Source of the DNA: Oscillospiraceae bacterium
Lineage (GTDB): Bacteria > Bacillota > Clostridia > Oscillospirales > Oscillospiraceae
Direction: 5' to 3'
Assembly: GCA_024697625.1 (NCBI GenBank)
Contig: JAILFJ010000146.1
Location: forward strand, 45,074-109,073
Length of the DNA stretch: 64,000 nt
Below the pieces are notes generated by a model. The model ran no database searches, had not been told where the DNA came from, and worked only from the letters and a program-made list of their open reading frames with translations. Below, one piece after another: positions 46,431 through 56,263 of this stretch (position 1 is its first letter; each line of letters starts with the position of its first letter). The position numbers and the translations under genes were made by a program.

Positions 46431-47465
46431 TCAGTACTCGAATCGGATGCTTTGCTTTTCCGTATCAACGACAGCGTCAACCCCGAAAGGGATGATGCAT
46501 CGGGGCAGAGCGTGCCCGATGTTCAGGTTGAATACAACAGGCAGCTCCGGCCGGCCGATGACTTTGACCAGCAGCTTCCGGTATTCCTCCGCATAGGTAT
46601 TATCCATCGGCTTCCCGACCAGCACACCGGAGACGGCGTCAAAAACGCCCGCCCCCCTGAGATACTCCAGTGCACGCCGGTATTTTGCGGGGGCCGGCTT
46701 TTCCTCGCTGGATTCCAGCAGCAGGATCCGTCCCTTCCAGTCCTCCGCATCAGGGAACAGCCGATACTTCCGGCAGAGCGCCGGCATATCGGCATAGAGT
46801 TCGCCGTCGAAGATATCATAGAGGGTGTCGATGCAGCCGCCGAGGATCTTCCCGGAGAACACCGGCGGTCCCTGCAGCAGCTCATATCCGTGATCCGGGT
46901 GGACGGGCAGCGGCCTGCCGGCCTGGTCCGGGGTAAAGCACGCTCTCTGCTCGTACCAGACGTCGCTGGGCGTGATCTCCCGGATACGCCCGGTGCGGAT
47001 CAGCTCCTCAAAGTATTTACGGGTATATGGGAGCATCTCCGGGCCGAGCTCTCCGACATCGGGTAGAAATGCCTGCCCGTAGAAGCTGCGCAGTCCAACC
47101 TTGTGAAGCATCAGATGGTTGACCGTGGTATCCGAGAAACCGAGAAACACCTTGTCTGTGACCGCATCCGCCAGTTCGCTGTGATCGAACAGCCAGGGCA
47201 GCAGGCGGTAGGTATCGTCTCCGCCGATTGCGCACAGGATCATGTCGATATCCGGGTCACGGAATGCCTGCAGCAGATCCTCGGCCCGCTTCTCCGGATG
47301 GGCCTTTACGTACTCCAGCCCCTTCAGCGCATGCGGCATGAACCTGACGTTCAGACCATAGTCTTCCAGTCTGCGCAGCGCGATATCCACCTCGAAGCGG
47401 ACATAGGGCTCTCCGATGATCCCGCGCGAAAGGCTTACGACGGCAATGTTCCTGATCCTTCTCAT
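46431..47465 (-). CDS. S66-family peptidase (LD-carboxypeptidase/MccF-like)
   Basis: NIAVVSLSRGIIGE..DIDMILCAIGGDDTYRLLPWL..KVFLGFSDTTVNHLMLHKVGLRSFYGQAF. Confidence 0.9.
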   Translation of the reverse strand: MRRIRNIAVVSLSRGIIGEPYVRFEVDIALRRLEDYGLNVRFMPHALKGLEYVKAHPEKRAEDLLQAFRDPDIDMILCAIGGDDTYRLLPWLFDHSELADAVTDKVFLGFSDTTVNHLMLHKVGLRSFYGQAFLPDVGELGPEMLPYTRKYFEELIRTGRIREITPSDVWYEQRACFTPDQAGRPLPVHPDHGYELLQGPPVFSGKILGGCIDTLYDIFDGELYADMPALCRKYRLFPDAEDWKGRILLLESSEEKPAPAKYRRALEYLRGAGVFDAVSGVLVGKPMDNTYAEEYRKLLVKVIGRPELPVVFNLNIGHALPRCIIPFGVDAVVDTEKQSIRFEY

Positions 47466-47585
47466 AGCTTCGTTCCTCCGCCTGCTCCGTGTTGTGAAGT
47501 CTCCCGGCTCTCATGCCGGGCCACTTCGGCTGTATGGACGCCCTCATGGACTCCTCAGCCGGGACAGCGTCCCCTCAACAAGGTT

Positions 47586-47777
47586 TTATCGGATTTGTAC
47601 CGTGCTGTCAAGAGGAAAGTCATCGTCCGTCCGCTCATGCATTGCCTTTTCGACGGCTGCCTTCCAATAGATCTGTCCGCATACCGGGCAGAGCATGGAC
47701 CCGTCGCGGCGAAGATGTTTCTTCTCGAGCCTTGTGTTGCAGAGCCTGCAGGTGATCATAATATCCTCCCTTTCCAT
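47586..47777 (-). CDS. Small zinc-ribbon protein
   Basis: MITCRLCNTRLEKKHLRRDGSMLCPVCGQIYWKAAV; two CxxC pairs. Start may be at MITC. Confidence 0.6.
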   Translation of the reverse strand: MEREDIMITCRLCNTRLEKKHLRRDGSMLCPVCGQIYWKAAVEKAMHERTDDDFPLDSTVQIR

Positions 47778-47783
47778 GGTCTG

Positions 47784-47954
47784 TCAGTAAACTCTGCCGC
47801 TGGCATCGACGATCGTCAGGATCCCGTGCCGGACAATGTAGGTGTTTCCTTCCTCGTCCTCAAAATAGCTGCAGTGAGAATCCCGGCCCTCCGCGGGGAT
47901 CAGGTCCCCCTTGACGGTGAAACCAAGGCGCTGAGCCTGAAGGTAAAGCGACAT
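47784..47954 (-). CDS. 56-aa small hypothetical protein
   Basis: MSLYLQAQRLGFTVKGDLIPAEGRDSHCSYFEDEEGNTYIVRHGILTIVDASGRVY. Confidence 0.55.
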   Translation of the reverse strand: MSLYLQAQRLGFTVKGDLIPAEGRDSHCSYFEDEEGNTYIVRHGILTIVDASGRVY

Positions 47955-47955
47955 G

Positions 47956-48063
47956 TCAGTCCTCCTCTCTGAGATAGTCATAGTATTCTGATTCATCGGA
48001 GAACAGCAAATACTTACCGTCTACCATTCCGTAAAAGCCACCCGCTGTAAAATAACCACGCAT
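47956..48063 (-). CDS. 35-aa small hypothetical protein
   Basis: MRGYFTAGGFYGMVDGKYLLFSDESEYYDYLREED; preceded by GGAGGG-type RBS on the minus strand. Confidence 0.5.
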   Translation of the reverse strand: MRGYFTAGGFYGMVDGKYLLFSDESEYYDYLREED

Positions 48064-48320
48064 TGCGATGCCCTCCTTTGCTCTTGATGAGCGGATTATC
48101 TCACTTTTGCTGTCCTTTTGTCCGTACAGCGGGAACATTTTTTCCGCAGCCTTCCGAGAGGATTGTTCTGCCGGGATAATTGTGATAGAATACAGAAAAA
48201 TCATACAGAAAAGCAGAACAGAAAAAAGGAATGTCGGGAAGCGAGGAACCTGTGGCGGAAGGCCAAACGGAAAAACAGCTTAAACGTAATCGGAGATCAC
48301 AGAGGAGGAGAGACAGCAGT

Positions 48321-49517
48321 ATGCCGGACTTTGCAAAGCGTATGGACTGCATGGCGGGTTCCGCCGCCATTATTCGGGGCCTTTTTGGCGCCATGAACGA
48401 CCCGGAGACGATTTCGTTCGGAGGCGGCGCTCCGGCCTCGGAGGCGCTGCCGGTGGAGCAGCTGCGCGAGATCGCCGCTGATGTGCTGCGGCGTGATTCG
48501 CGGGGGGTGGAAGCCCTGCAGTACGGTCCGGTACAGGGTCTGAAGCAGCTGCGGGAGATCGTCGCCGGAACCCTGCTGGCCCCCAGGGGCATCGCGGTCG
48601 ACCCCGATGACGTCCTCATTGTCAACGGAGGTCTGGAGACCATGAACCTGCTCTGCCAGGTGTTCATCAATCCCGGTGACGTCATCCTGTGCGAGTCTCC
48701 GACCTTTGTCCACTGCGTGGAGATCTTCGAGATGTTCGAGGCAAAGTGCATCGGCTGCAGGACGGATGACCTGGGGCTGGACCCGGAGGACGTGGAACAG
48801 AAGATCCTGCAGTACCGCCCGAAGATGGTCTATGTCATCCCCACCTTTCAGAATCCCACCGGCAGAACGCTGCCGGCGGACCGACGGGAGCGGCTGGCGG
48901 AGCTCGGCAGCAGGTACGACGTGATCATTCTGGAGGACGATCCCTACAGAGATCTGCGCTACAGCGGTGAAGAACTCAGGCCTATCAGGTCCTTTGACCG
49001 GACCGGGCACACCGTTCTGGCCAACAGCTTCTCCAAGATCTTTTCTCCCGGCAGCCGCCTGGGCTATGTGTATGCAGACCACGGCATCATCGAAAAGCTG
49101 GTGGACGTCAAGACGGCCACGAACTCTCACACCTCCATGCTGCCGCAGATCCTCTGCGCCGAGTTCTTTGCCCGAGGTTTTTATGAAGAGCATCTGAAGA
49201 AGCTCTGCGCCATACATCGGGAACGCCGTGACGCCATGATGGCCGCCCTCGAAAAGAATATGCCCGAGGGGACCAGGTGGGTGTTTCCGGATGGCGGCCT
49301 GTTCAGCTGGGTAGAGCTCCCCGGTGACATCGACACGACGGAGCTTCTGAAGGAAGCTGCCGCTTACAGGGTGGCCTTCATCGCGGGCGCGGGTTTCTTT
49401 GTCGGCAACACCGGCGAGGGGAAAAACTGCATGCGGATCAGTTACGGCAACGTGACACCAGAGAAGATCGAGATCGGGATGAAGCGCCTGGGTGATCTGA
49501 TCCGATCGAAGCTGTAA
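48321..49517 (+). CDS. PLP-dependent class I/II aminotransferase
   Basis: ETISFGGGAPASEALPVEQL..YVIPTFQNPTGRTLP..ILEDDPYRDLRY..NSFSKIFSPGSRLGYVYA; start at ATG 48321. Confidence 0.93.
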   Translation: MPDFAKRMDCMAGSAAIIRGLFGAMNDPETISFGGGAPASEALPVEQLREIAADVLRRDSRGVEALQYGPVQGLKQLREIVAGTLLAPRGIAVDPDDVLIVNGGLETMNLLCQVFINPGDVILCESPTFVHCVEIFEMFEAKCIGCRTDDLGLDPEDVEQKILQYRPKMVYVIPTFQNPTGRTLPADRRERLAELGSRYDVIILEDDPYRDLRYSGEELRPIRSFDRTGHTVLANSFSKIFSPGSRLGYVYADHGIIEKLVDVKTATNSHTSMLPQILCAEFFARGFYEEHLKKLCAIHRERRDAMMAALEKNMPEGTRWVFPDGGLFSWVELPGDIDTTELLKEAAAYRVAFIAGAGFFVGNTGEGKNCMRISYGNVTPEKIEIGMKRLGDLIRSKL

Positions 49518-49612
49518 GCGGAGAAACGCTTCTCAGACAGAGACAGGTCTCCGATGCGAGGCCGTGGCCGATGTGCTCCGGCAGAGGATGCCGACAGTCT
49601 GGGGAGATCGGG

Positions 49613-49655
49613 CCCCCTGCGGTTCCGGTTCGTTCCGGTCCCGCAGGGGGTTCCT
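49613..49655 (+). terminator. Probable rho-independent terminator
   Basis: CCCCCTGCGG (49613-49622) / CCGCAGGGGG (49641-49650), then TTCCTT. Confidence 0.6.
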
Positions 49656-49807
49656 TCCTGCGTTCTCCGGCTTTGAGTTTCCGTTGACATCCGGGGCGGA
49701 ATTGGATATAATAACCTTGTATGCCCGAGAGGCGGCCGACGGAAATGCCGGGCCTCTCATAACGAAGCATGAAGCCGGTTACCCGGGCTTCAGGGAGGAT
49801 TGAACAA

Positions 49808-50239
49808 ATGATTGCAATCGGCTGTGACCACGGTGGTTTCGAGATGAAGCAGGCTGTCATGAAGCATCTGGAGGCGCGCGGGGAAGAGTACCGGGATTTT
49901 GGCACCTTCTCTCCGGCGAGCTGTGACTATCCGGACTTTGCCAAACCCGTCGCCCATGCTGTGGCGGACGGAAGCTGCGACAGGGGCATCCTGATCTGCG
50001 GGACGGGGATCGGCGTCTCCATCACCGCAAACAAGGTCCCGGGCATCCGCGCGGCGCTCTGCGGGGACTGCTTCTCGGCGGAGGCGACGAGGCTGCACAA
50101 CGACGCCAATGTCCTGGCCCTCGGCGCCCGCGTCGTGGGGGAGGGGCTCGCACTGAAGATCGTCGACACCTTCCTGGATACGCCCTTCTCCAACGATGAG
50201 CGGCATATGCGCCGTATCTCGAAGATCGAGGGAGACTGA
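49808..50239 (+). CDS. rpiB: Ribose-5-phosphate isomerase B
   Basis: MIAIGCDHGGFEMKQAVMKHLEARG..DYPDFAKPVAHAVADG..GILICGTGIGVSITANKVPGIRAALC. Confidence 0.95.
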   Translation: MIAIGCDHGGFEMKQAVMKHLEARGEEYRDFGTFSPASCDYPDFAKPVAHAVADGSCDRGILICGTGIGVSITANKVPGIRAALCGDCFSAEATRLHNDANVLALGARVVGEGLALKIVDTFLDTPFSNDERHMRRISKIEGD

Positions 50240-50241
50240 TC

Positions 50242-51411
50242 TTGGCCAGAACACCGGAATTCTATCAGGGCCGGAAGCAGAGACGCAACTACTGGCTGAT
50301 TCCCTTTGTGGTTCTCCTGGGCCTGATCACGATGCTGGTGGTCCTGTTCTACGGTGTGCAGAAATACGCGGTGATCTCCGACGACGGGGTGAAGGTCGTG
50401 CTGCCCGGCATGGAAGACACGGGCGGGACTGTAGCACAGAATACGGTAGAGCAGGTGGAGATCTTTGACAAGATCGTGCCCGAGATCGTCTTCGAGGCGC
50501 CGGACTACTCCCGCATTGTCGCAAAGGCCGGCCGGCGGGTGAAGCCCATGCGGGCGATGTTCATCGACGCCTGGGACATCAGCGAGGAGCGGCTGGAGCA
50601 GGCTGCCGCGAGCCTCGTGGAGGGCAATGCCCTGCTGCTGGAGATGAAGCCCAGGAGCGGTCAGCTGGTCTGGAATTCCAAGGCACCGCTGGCTGTGAGC
50701 TACGGGCTCTCGACGGATACGGAGTTTTCCAACAGTCTCCCGTCGCTGCTGGCTTCGCTGAAGACCAGGGAGGACGGGAAGGAGATCTGGCTCGCGGCGC
50801 AGATCAGCTGCTTTATCGACGACCTGCTCGCCACCCGCAGCACCCAGTATGCCCTGCGTACCGAGTACGGGATGAACTACTCGGATGAGGCGGGGACCTG
50901 GCTGGATCCCTACAACGCCGATGTCCGCAACTACATCATCGATCTGGCCCGAGAGCTCTACGCCATGGGCTTTGACGAGGTCGTGCTGGCGGACGTGATG
51001 CATCCGACGGTGGAGACCGTACAGAACAACCTGGGCGAGGAAGTAAAGGCTTCCTTCCTCTATTCGCGCGAGATGTCCACCGAGCCGAACCCGATCACGG
51101 CCATCTGCGGCTTCGCGGTCTATGCGGAGGAGGAGCTGGAGGGGCGGACGGGCCTGCTGTCCATCTACACCGACAGTCCGCGCTCGCTGGTCCGGGACGA
51201 CGAGGGCAGCGGGCAGAACGCGGTCCTGTTCATGAAGCTCTACGACCGGGTGTACTACCGCACCGACCGCTATACCTACACCTACAACCTGCAGGACATG
51301 GAGGGCAGCGTGAGGTACGGGGATGTCCATGACCGCTTTGTCCCGGTCGTCGTCAACCTGATTCCCCACGACAACAGCTCCTGGGTGTATATCGAACGTC
51401 TGGAGGAGTGA
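50242..51411 (+). CDS. DUF4015-like putative glycoside hydrolase, membrane anchored
   Basis: N-terminal TM; VRAMFIDAWDIS-type segment..NYSDEAGTWLDPYNADVRNYIIDLARELYAMGFDEVVLADVMHP; TTG start. Confidence 0.75.
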   Translation: MARTPEFYQGRKQRRNYWLIPFVVLLGLITMLVVLFYGVQKYAVISDDGVKVVLPGMEDTGGTVAQNTVEQVEIFDKIVPEIVFEAPDYSRIVAKAGRRVKPMRAMFIDAWDISEERLEQAAASLVEGNALLLEMKPRSGQLVWNSKAPLAVSYGLSTDTEFSNSLPSLLASLKTREDGKEIWLAAQISCFIDDLLATRSTQYALRTEYGMNYSDEAGTWLDPYNADVRNYIIDLARELYAMGFDEVVLADVMHPTVETVQNNLGEEVKASFLYSREMSTEPNPITAICGFAVYAEEELEGRTGLLSIYTDSPRSLVRDDEGSGQNAVLFMKLYDRVYYRTDRYTYTYNLQDMEGSVRYGDVHDRFVPVVVNLIPHDNSSWVYIERLEE

Positions 51412-52124
51412 CCGAGGCCATGTTTGAGAAGGAGATCCTTGTTCCTGTCGGGACCTGGAGGGCTGCGGCGCTGCTGCACGAGCTTCAGGAGCTCTCCGGT
51501 GACGCGGTTGCGGCGGCGCATGCCACCGGCGCCGAGCTGAAGCCGCTGGGCCTCATGTGGGTGGTCGTGCGCTATGACCTGAGCCTGGCGCGGCCGCTCC
51601 GCCCCGGCGAGGCGCTGCACTGCGTGACCTGGGCCAATCCCTTCCGCCACCGTATGAGCCAGCGCAACTACGTGATTCTGGACGCCGCCGGCGACACCGT
51701 CCTCCAAGGCGCCGGGATCTGGGCGGTTGCGGACCGGGAGAGCCGGACCATGATCGACCCCGCCGAGCGCGGTGTCCGCTTCGAGACCGAGCTGAACGGG
51801 CGGGAGTCCCCCCGACCCGGCACACCGGAGAAGTTCCCCCTGACGGACGAGTGCCGCTACCGGGTCTCGGATGCGGACCTGGACATGAACGGGCACATGA
51901 ACAACACCCGTTACTTCGCACTGGCGGAGAGCTGTATCGGTGAGGCCGCTGCCCGGGCGGCGCTGAGGCGCACCCGCGTGGTCTTCCTCAACGAGGCGGT
52001 TCCGGACGAGGAGCTCACCGTCCGCTGGGGCGCGGACCCGGAGGGAGAGGGCGCCCGCTGGTACGTCACCGGCACCGGCCGGGGGAGAGACTGTTTCCAG
52101 ATGGGCCTGGAATACTTTGCCTGA
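51408..52124 (+). CDS. Acyl-ACP thioesterase family protein
   Basis: GLMWVVVRYDLSLARPLRPGEALHCVTW..YRVSDADLDMNGHMNNTRYFALAE. Confidence 0.85.
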   Translation: MTEAMFEKEILVPVGTWRAAALLHELQELSGDAVAAAHATGAELKPLGLMWVVVRYDLSLARPLRPGEALHCVTWANPFRHRMSQRNYVILDAAGDTVLQGAGIWAVADRESRTMIDPAERGVRFETELNGRESPRPGTPEKFPLTDECRYRVSDADLDMNGHMNNTRYFALAESCIGEAAARAALRRTRVVFLNEAVPDEELTVRWGADPEGEGARWYVTGTGRGRDCFQMGLEYFA

Positions 52125-52138
52125 GAGGGACAGTCCTG

Positions 52139-52178
52139 TATCGTTATCCATACCGTAATATCGTTATTCATACCGTAA
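52139..52178. repeat. 20-bp tandem direct repeat, two copies
   Basis: TATCGTTATCCATACCGTAA (52139-52158) and TATCGTTATTCATACCGTAA (52159-52178), one mismatch. Confidence 0.85.
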
Positions 52179-52207
52179 CATAAAATATCATCATAAGGAG
52201 TACAGAC

Positions 52208-53074
52208 ATGTACAAGGTTGTCACCAAGCGATTCCTGAACGACTCGAAGTCGATCTGCCTCTTCGAGATCGAAGCCCCGCTGGTAGCCCGTCACGCACAG
52301 GCGGGGCAGTTTGTGGTTTTCCGCCTGGACGAGCAGGGCGAGCGCGTACCGGTCTCTGTGGCCGGATATGACCGCGAGAAGGGGACCGTCACCGTGATGG
52401 TGCAGGCGGCGGGCAAGACGACGAAGATGCTCCATACCGTGGAGGAGGGAGACTATATCTCCGACCTCGTGGGTCCGCTTGGCAAAGCCACGGAGATGGA
52501 CGATCTCCGGAAGGTCTGCGTCGTGGGCGGCGGCGTCGGCTGCGCGATTGCCTACCCCATCGCGAAGGAGATGCACGAGAGAGGCATCAACGTGACCTTC
52601 ATCGCCGGCTTCCGTTCGGCGGACATCGTGATTCTGAAGGAGGAGCTGAAGGCGGTCTCCGACAAGCTCATCATGTGCACCGACGACGGCAGCTACGGCA
52701 AAAAGGGCTTCACCACGGTGTTTCTCAAGGAAGAGATCGAGGCCAACATCCGGGACAACGAGATGCAGTTTGACCGCGTCATCGCGATCGGACCGGACAT
52801 CATGATGAAGTTCCTCGCCGATGTCACAAGGCCCTACGGCATCAAGACCATCATCTCCCTCGACCCGATCATGGTCGACGGCACCGGCATGTGCGGCTGC
52901 TGCCGCGTGATTGTCGGGGGCGAGACGAAGTTTGCCTGTGTGGACGGCCCGGACTTCGACGCCCACGAGGTGGACTTTGACAGCCTGCTGAAGCGGGCGG
53001 CCTTCTATGAGGATGAGCAGAAGGCGGCGGACCAGCATATCTGCAGAATTACGGGAGGGAAGCGCAATGGCTAA
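52208..53074 (+). CDS. Sulfide/dihydroorotate dehydrogenase-like FAD/NAD-binding protein (NfnA-like)
   Basis: MYKVVTKRFLNDSKSICLFEIEAPLVARHAQAGQFVVFRLDEQGERVPVSVAG..GMCGCCRVIVGGETKFACVDGPDFDAHEVDF. Confidence 0.9.
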   Translation: MYKVVTKRFLNDSKSICLFEIEAPLVARHAQAGQFVVFRLDEQGERVPVSVAGYDREKGTVTVMVQAAGKTTKMLHTVEEGDYISDLVGPLGKATEMDDLRKVCVVGGGVGCAIAYPIAKEMHERGINVTFIAGFRSADIVILKEELKAVSDKLIMCTDDGSYGKKGFTTVFLKEEIEANIRDNEMQFDRVIAIGPDIMMKFLADVTRPYGIKTIISLDPIMVDGTGMCGCCRVIVGGETKFACVDGPDFDAHEVDFDSLLKRAAFYEDEQKAADQHICRITGGKRNG

Positions 53075-54470
53075 TCTGAAGGTCAACATGAGCATGACGA
53101 AGGGTGCGATGCCTGAGCAGGACCCGATCGTCAGAGCCGGCAATTTCGACGAGGTCGCCCTGGGCTATGACGCCGAGACCGCCATGCAGGAGGCGGCGCG
53201 CTGCCTGGACTGCAAGAGCAGCCCCTGCCGCACGGGCTGTCCCGTCAGCGTCAAGATCCCCCGCTTCCTTGAGAAGGTCCGGGAGGGCGACTTTGACGCC
53301 GCCTACGACATCATCACCAGCACCAACTCTCTGCCCGCCGTCTGCGGCCGCGTCTGCCCCCAGGAGAAGCAGTGCGAGTCCAAGTGCGCCCGCGGCATCA
53401 AGGGCGAGTCGGTCGGCATCGGCCGGCTGGAGCGCTTTGTGGCGGACTATCACATGGCGAAGGAGAACCGGCCCGATCCGGTGGCTCCCCCCTCCAACGG
53501 TCACAGGATCGCGGTGATCGGCTCCGGACCTGCCGGGCTGACCTGCGCCGGGGACCTGCGCAAGCGGGGCTATGACGTGACCATCTACGAGGCCTTCCAC
53601 AAGTCCGGCGGCGTCCTGGTCTACGGCATCCCCCAGTTCCGTCTCCCGAAGGAGATCGTGGCGGCCGAGATCGAGAACCTGACCAAAATGGGCGTCAAGA
53701 TCGTGAACAACGCTATCATCGGCAAGTCCATCACCGTGGACGAGCTCTTTGCAGACGGCTACGAGGCGGTGTTTATCGGCTCCGGCGCCGGCCTGCCGCA
53801 GTTCCTGCATATCCCGGGCGAGAACCTGCTGGGCGTGTATTCGGCCAACGAACTGCTCACCCGCACCAACCTGATGAAGGCCTACCGCGACGACTATGAC
53901 ACCCCGATCAAGCGCTTCCACCGCGTCGCCGTCGTCGGTGCCGGCAACGTGGCGATGGACGCGGCCCGTGTCGCCAAGCGGCTCGGGGCCGAGCATGTCT
54001 ACATCACCTACCGCCGCGGCCGGGACGAGCTCCCCGCCCGCAAGGAGGAGGTCGAGCACGCGGAGGCGGAGGGGATCGAGTTTGAACTCCTCAACAATCC
54101 CTGCGCCATCCACGGCGACGAGAGTGGCCACGTGACCGGCATCGAGCTGATCCGCCAGGAGCTGGGCGAGCCGGACGAGAAGGGCCGCCGGAAACCGGTG
54201 GCCGTGAAGGGATCGAACTGGATCCTGGACGTGGATACGGTCATCATCGCCATCGGCACCAGCCCGAATCCGCTGATCCGCAACACCACCAAGGGCCTCG
54301 CCTTTACCAAGAAGGGCGGCATCGAGGCGGACGAGGGCGGCGTGACCTCGCGCCCCGGCGTCTTCGCGGGCGGCGATGCGGTCACGGGCTCTGCGACGGT
54401 CATTCTGGCCATGGGCGCGGGCAAGGCCGGTGCAAAGAGCATCGACGAGTATATCCGGAATAAGAAATGA
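53067..54470 (+). CDS. gltA: NADPH-dependent glutamate synthase small-subunit family (GltA/NfnB-like)
   Basis: CLDCKSSPCRTGCPVSVKIPRFL..AVCGRVCPQEKQCESKCARG..IAVIGSGPAGLTCAGDLRKRGYDVTIYEA; 8-nt overlap with upstream gene. Confidence 0.9.
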   Translation: MANLKVNMSMTKGAMPEQDPIVRAGNFDEVALGYDAETAMQEAARCLDCKSSPCRTGCPVSVKIPRFLEKVREGDFDAAYDIITSTNSLPAVCGRVCPQEKQCESKCARGIKGESVGIGRLERFVADYHMAKENRPDPVAPPSNGHRIAVIGSGPAGLTCAGDLRKRGYDVTIYEAFHKSGGVLVYGIPQFRLPKEIVAAEIENLTKMGVKIVNNAIIGKSITVDELFADGYEAVFIGSGAGLPQFLHIPGENLLGVYSANELLTRTNLMKAYRDDYDTPIKRFHRVAVVGAGNVAMDAARVAKRLGAEHVYITYRRGRDELPARKEEVEHAEAEGIEFELLNNPCAIHGDESGHVTGIELIRQELGEPDEKGRRKPVAVKGSNWILDVDTVIIAIGTSPNPLIRNTTKGLAFTKKGGIEADEGGVTSRPGVFAGGDAVTGSATVILAMGAGKAGAKSIDEYIRNKK

Positions 54471-54757
54471 AACCGCAGGTCTCGGATTTTGAGCGCGGCC
54501 GCCGGATCGTGATCGCCCTGATCGCCCTGGCCGTCGCCTTCGGGCTCGCGGCGCTGATGTTCACGAAGGAGGGCACGACCGAGAATATGGTCCTGGCCCT
54601 GGCCTCCCTGGCCTGCATCATCGCCGTGATCGCCGCTGCCATGCGCTACTGCCGCTGCCCCCACTGCGGGAAGCGGATCGTCAACGGCGTCCTGGTGCTG
54701 AAGGTCTGCCCCAGCTGCAAGCGCAGTCTCATCACCGGACAGAAGATTAAAAAATAA
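54467..54757 (+). CDS. Small two-TM protein with C-terminal zinc ribbon
   Basis: [29 protein letters not shown]; two TM segments. Confidence 0.65.
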   Translation: MKPQVSDFERGRRIVIALIALAVAFGLAALMFTKEGTTENMVLALASLACIIAVIAAAMRYCRCPHCGKRIVNGVLVLKVCPSCKRSLITGQKIKK

Positions 54758-54768
54758 GGGGGATTGTC

Positions 54769-56259
54769 ATGAAGTATATCATGGCGCTGGATCAGGGGAC
54801 CACGAGCTCCCGCTGCATCCTCTTTGACCAGAACGGCAACATCTGCAGCACGGTCCAGAAAGAATTCAAGCAGATTTTCCCGCAGCCCGGCTGGGTCGAG
54901 CATGACGCCGACGAGATCTGGGACGTGACGCTGGAAGTCTCCCGGGCCGCCCTGGACAAGCTGGGCGTGAGCGCCTCGGACATCGCGGCCATCGGCATCA
55001 CCAACCAGCGCGAGACCACCGTGGTCTGGGACAGGGAGACCGGCGAGCCCATCGCCAACGCCATCGTCTGGCAGTGCCGCCGCACGGCGGGCACCGTGGA
55101 CGAGCTGGTGGCCTCCGGCTGCGGCGAGACGATCCGCAAAAAGACCGGGCTGGTCCCGGACGCGTACTTTTCGGGCACCAAGATCAAGTGGCTGCTGGAC
55201 CACGTCCCCGGGGCGAGACGGCGGGCCGAGGCGGGCAAGCTTCTTTTTGGCACCATCGACACCTGGCTGATCTGGAAGCTCACCGGCGGCCGCGTCCACG
55301 TGACCGACGTGACCAACGCCAGCCGCACCATGATCTACAACATCCATGAGCTCAAATGGGACGAGGAGCTTCTGAAGCTGCTGGACATCCCGGCCTGCAT
55401 GCTGCCCGAGGTGAAGCCCTCGAGCTGCATCTACGGCAAGACAGACTTCGAGATCTACGGCGGCGAGATCACCATCGCCGGTGCCGCGGGCGACCAGCAG
55501 TGTGCCCTCTTCGGGCAGTGCTGCTTCGAGCCCGGCAGCATGAAGAACACCTACGGCACGGGCTGCTTCCTGCTGATGAATACCGGACGCGAGATCGTCG
55601 AGAGCCGCAACGGCCTCGTCACCAGCATCGCCGTCGGCTTCGAGGACCATGTGGAATATGCTCTGGAGGGCTCGGTCTTTGTGGCCGGCGCCGCGATCCA
55701 GTGGCTGCGCGACGAGCTCAGCGTCATCTCCAGCGCCTCCGAGAGCTCCGAGTACGCCGAGAAGGTCCCGGACTCCGCCGGCGGCTACGTGGTGCCGGCC
55801 TTCACCGGGCTCGGCGCCCCCTACTGGAACCAGCGCGCCCGGGGGGCCATCGTCGGCCTGACCCGCGGCTTCAACCGCGCCCATCTGGTGCGGGCCACGC
55901 TGGAGTCTCTGGCCTACCAGACCTATGACGTGGTGCGGGCCATGGAGCGCGACGCCGGGATACGGATCGGCGAGCTGAAGGTGGACGGCGGCGCCTGCGC
56001 CAACAACTTCCTGATGCAGTTCCAGTCCGACCTGATCGGCAGCGACGTCGTACGTCCGCGCTGCATCGAGACCACGGCCCTGGGCGCGGCCTACCTCGCC
56101 GGGCTCGCGGTGGGATTCTGGAAGAGCCTGGACGACGTGAAGAACAACTGGTCCGTCGACCGGGTCTTTACCTCGTCGATGGAGGAAGAGCGCAGAAAGA
56201 AGCTGCTGCACGGCTGGCACAAGGCCGTGGACTGCGCACTGCTGTGGTCGGAGGACTGA
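54769..56259 (+). CDS. glpK: Glycerol kinase
   Basis: [80 protein letters not shown]. Confidence 0.97.
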   Translation: MKYIMALDQGTTSSRCILFDQNGNICSTVQKEFKQIFPQPGWVEHDADEIWDVTLEVSRAALDKLGVSASDIAAIGITNQRETTVVWDRETGEPIANAIVWQCRRTAGTVDELVASGCGETIRKKTGLVPDAYFSGTKIKWLLDHVPGARRRAEAGKLLFGTIDTWLIWKLTGGRVHVTDVTNASRTMIYNIHELKWDEELLKLLDIPACMLPEVKPSSCIYGKTDFEIYGGEITIAGAAGDQQCALFGQCCFEPGSMKNTYGTGCFLLMNTGREIVESRNGLVTSIAVGFEDHVEYALEGSVFVAGAAIQWLRDELSVISSASESSEYAEKVPDSAGGYVVPAFTGLGAPYWNQRARGAIVGLTRGFNRAHLVRATLESLAYQTYDVVRAMERDAGIRIGELKVDGGACANNFLMQFQSDLIGSDVVRPRCIETTALGAAYLAGLAVGFWKSLDDVKNNWSVDRVFTSSMEEERRKKLLHGWHKAVDCALLWSED

Positions 56260-56263
56260 AACC

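Noticed and set aside
49927-51369. 480-aa minus-strand ORF
   Set aside because: Antisense to rpiB and the DUF4015-like gene; no recognisable motif, explained by codon bias.
51911-53143. 410-aa minus-strand ORF
   Set aside because: Antisense to thioesterase/NfnA-like genes; no domain signal.
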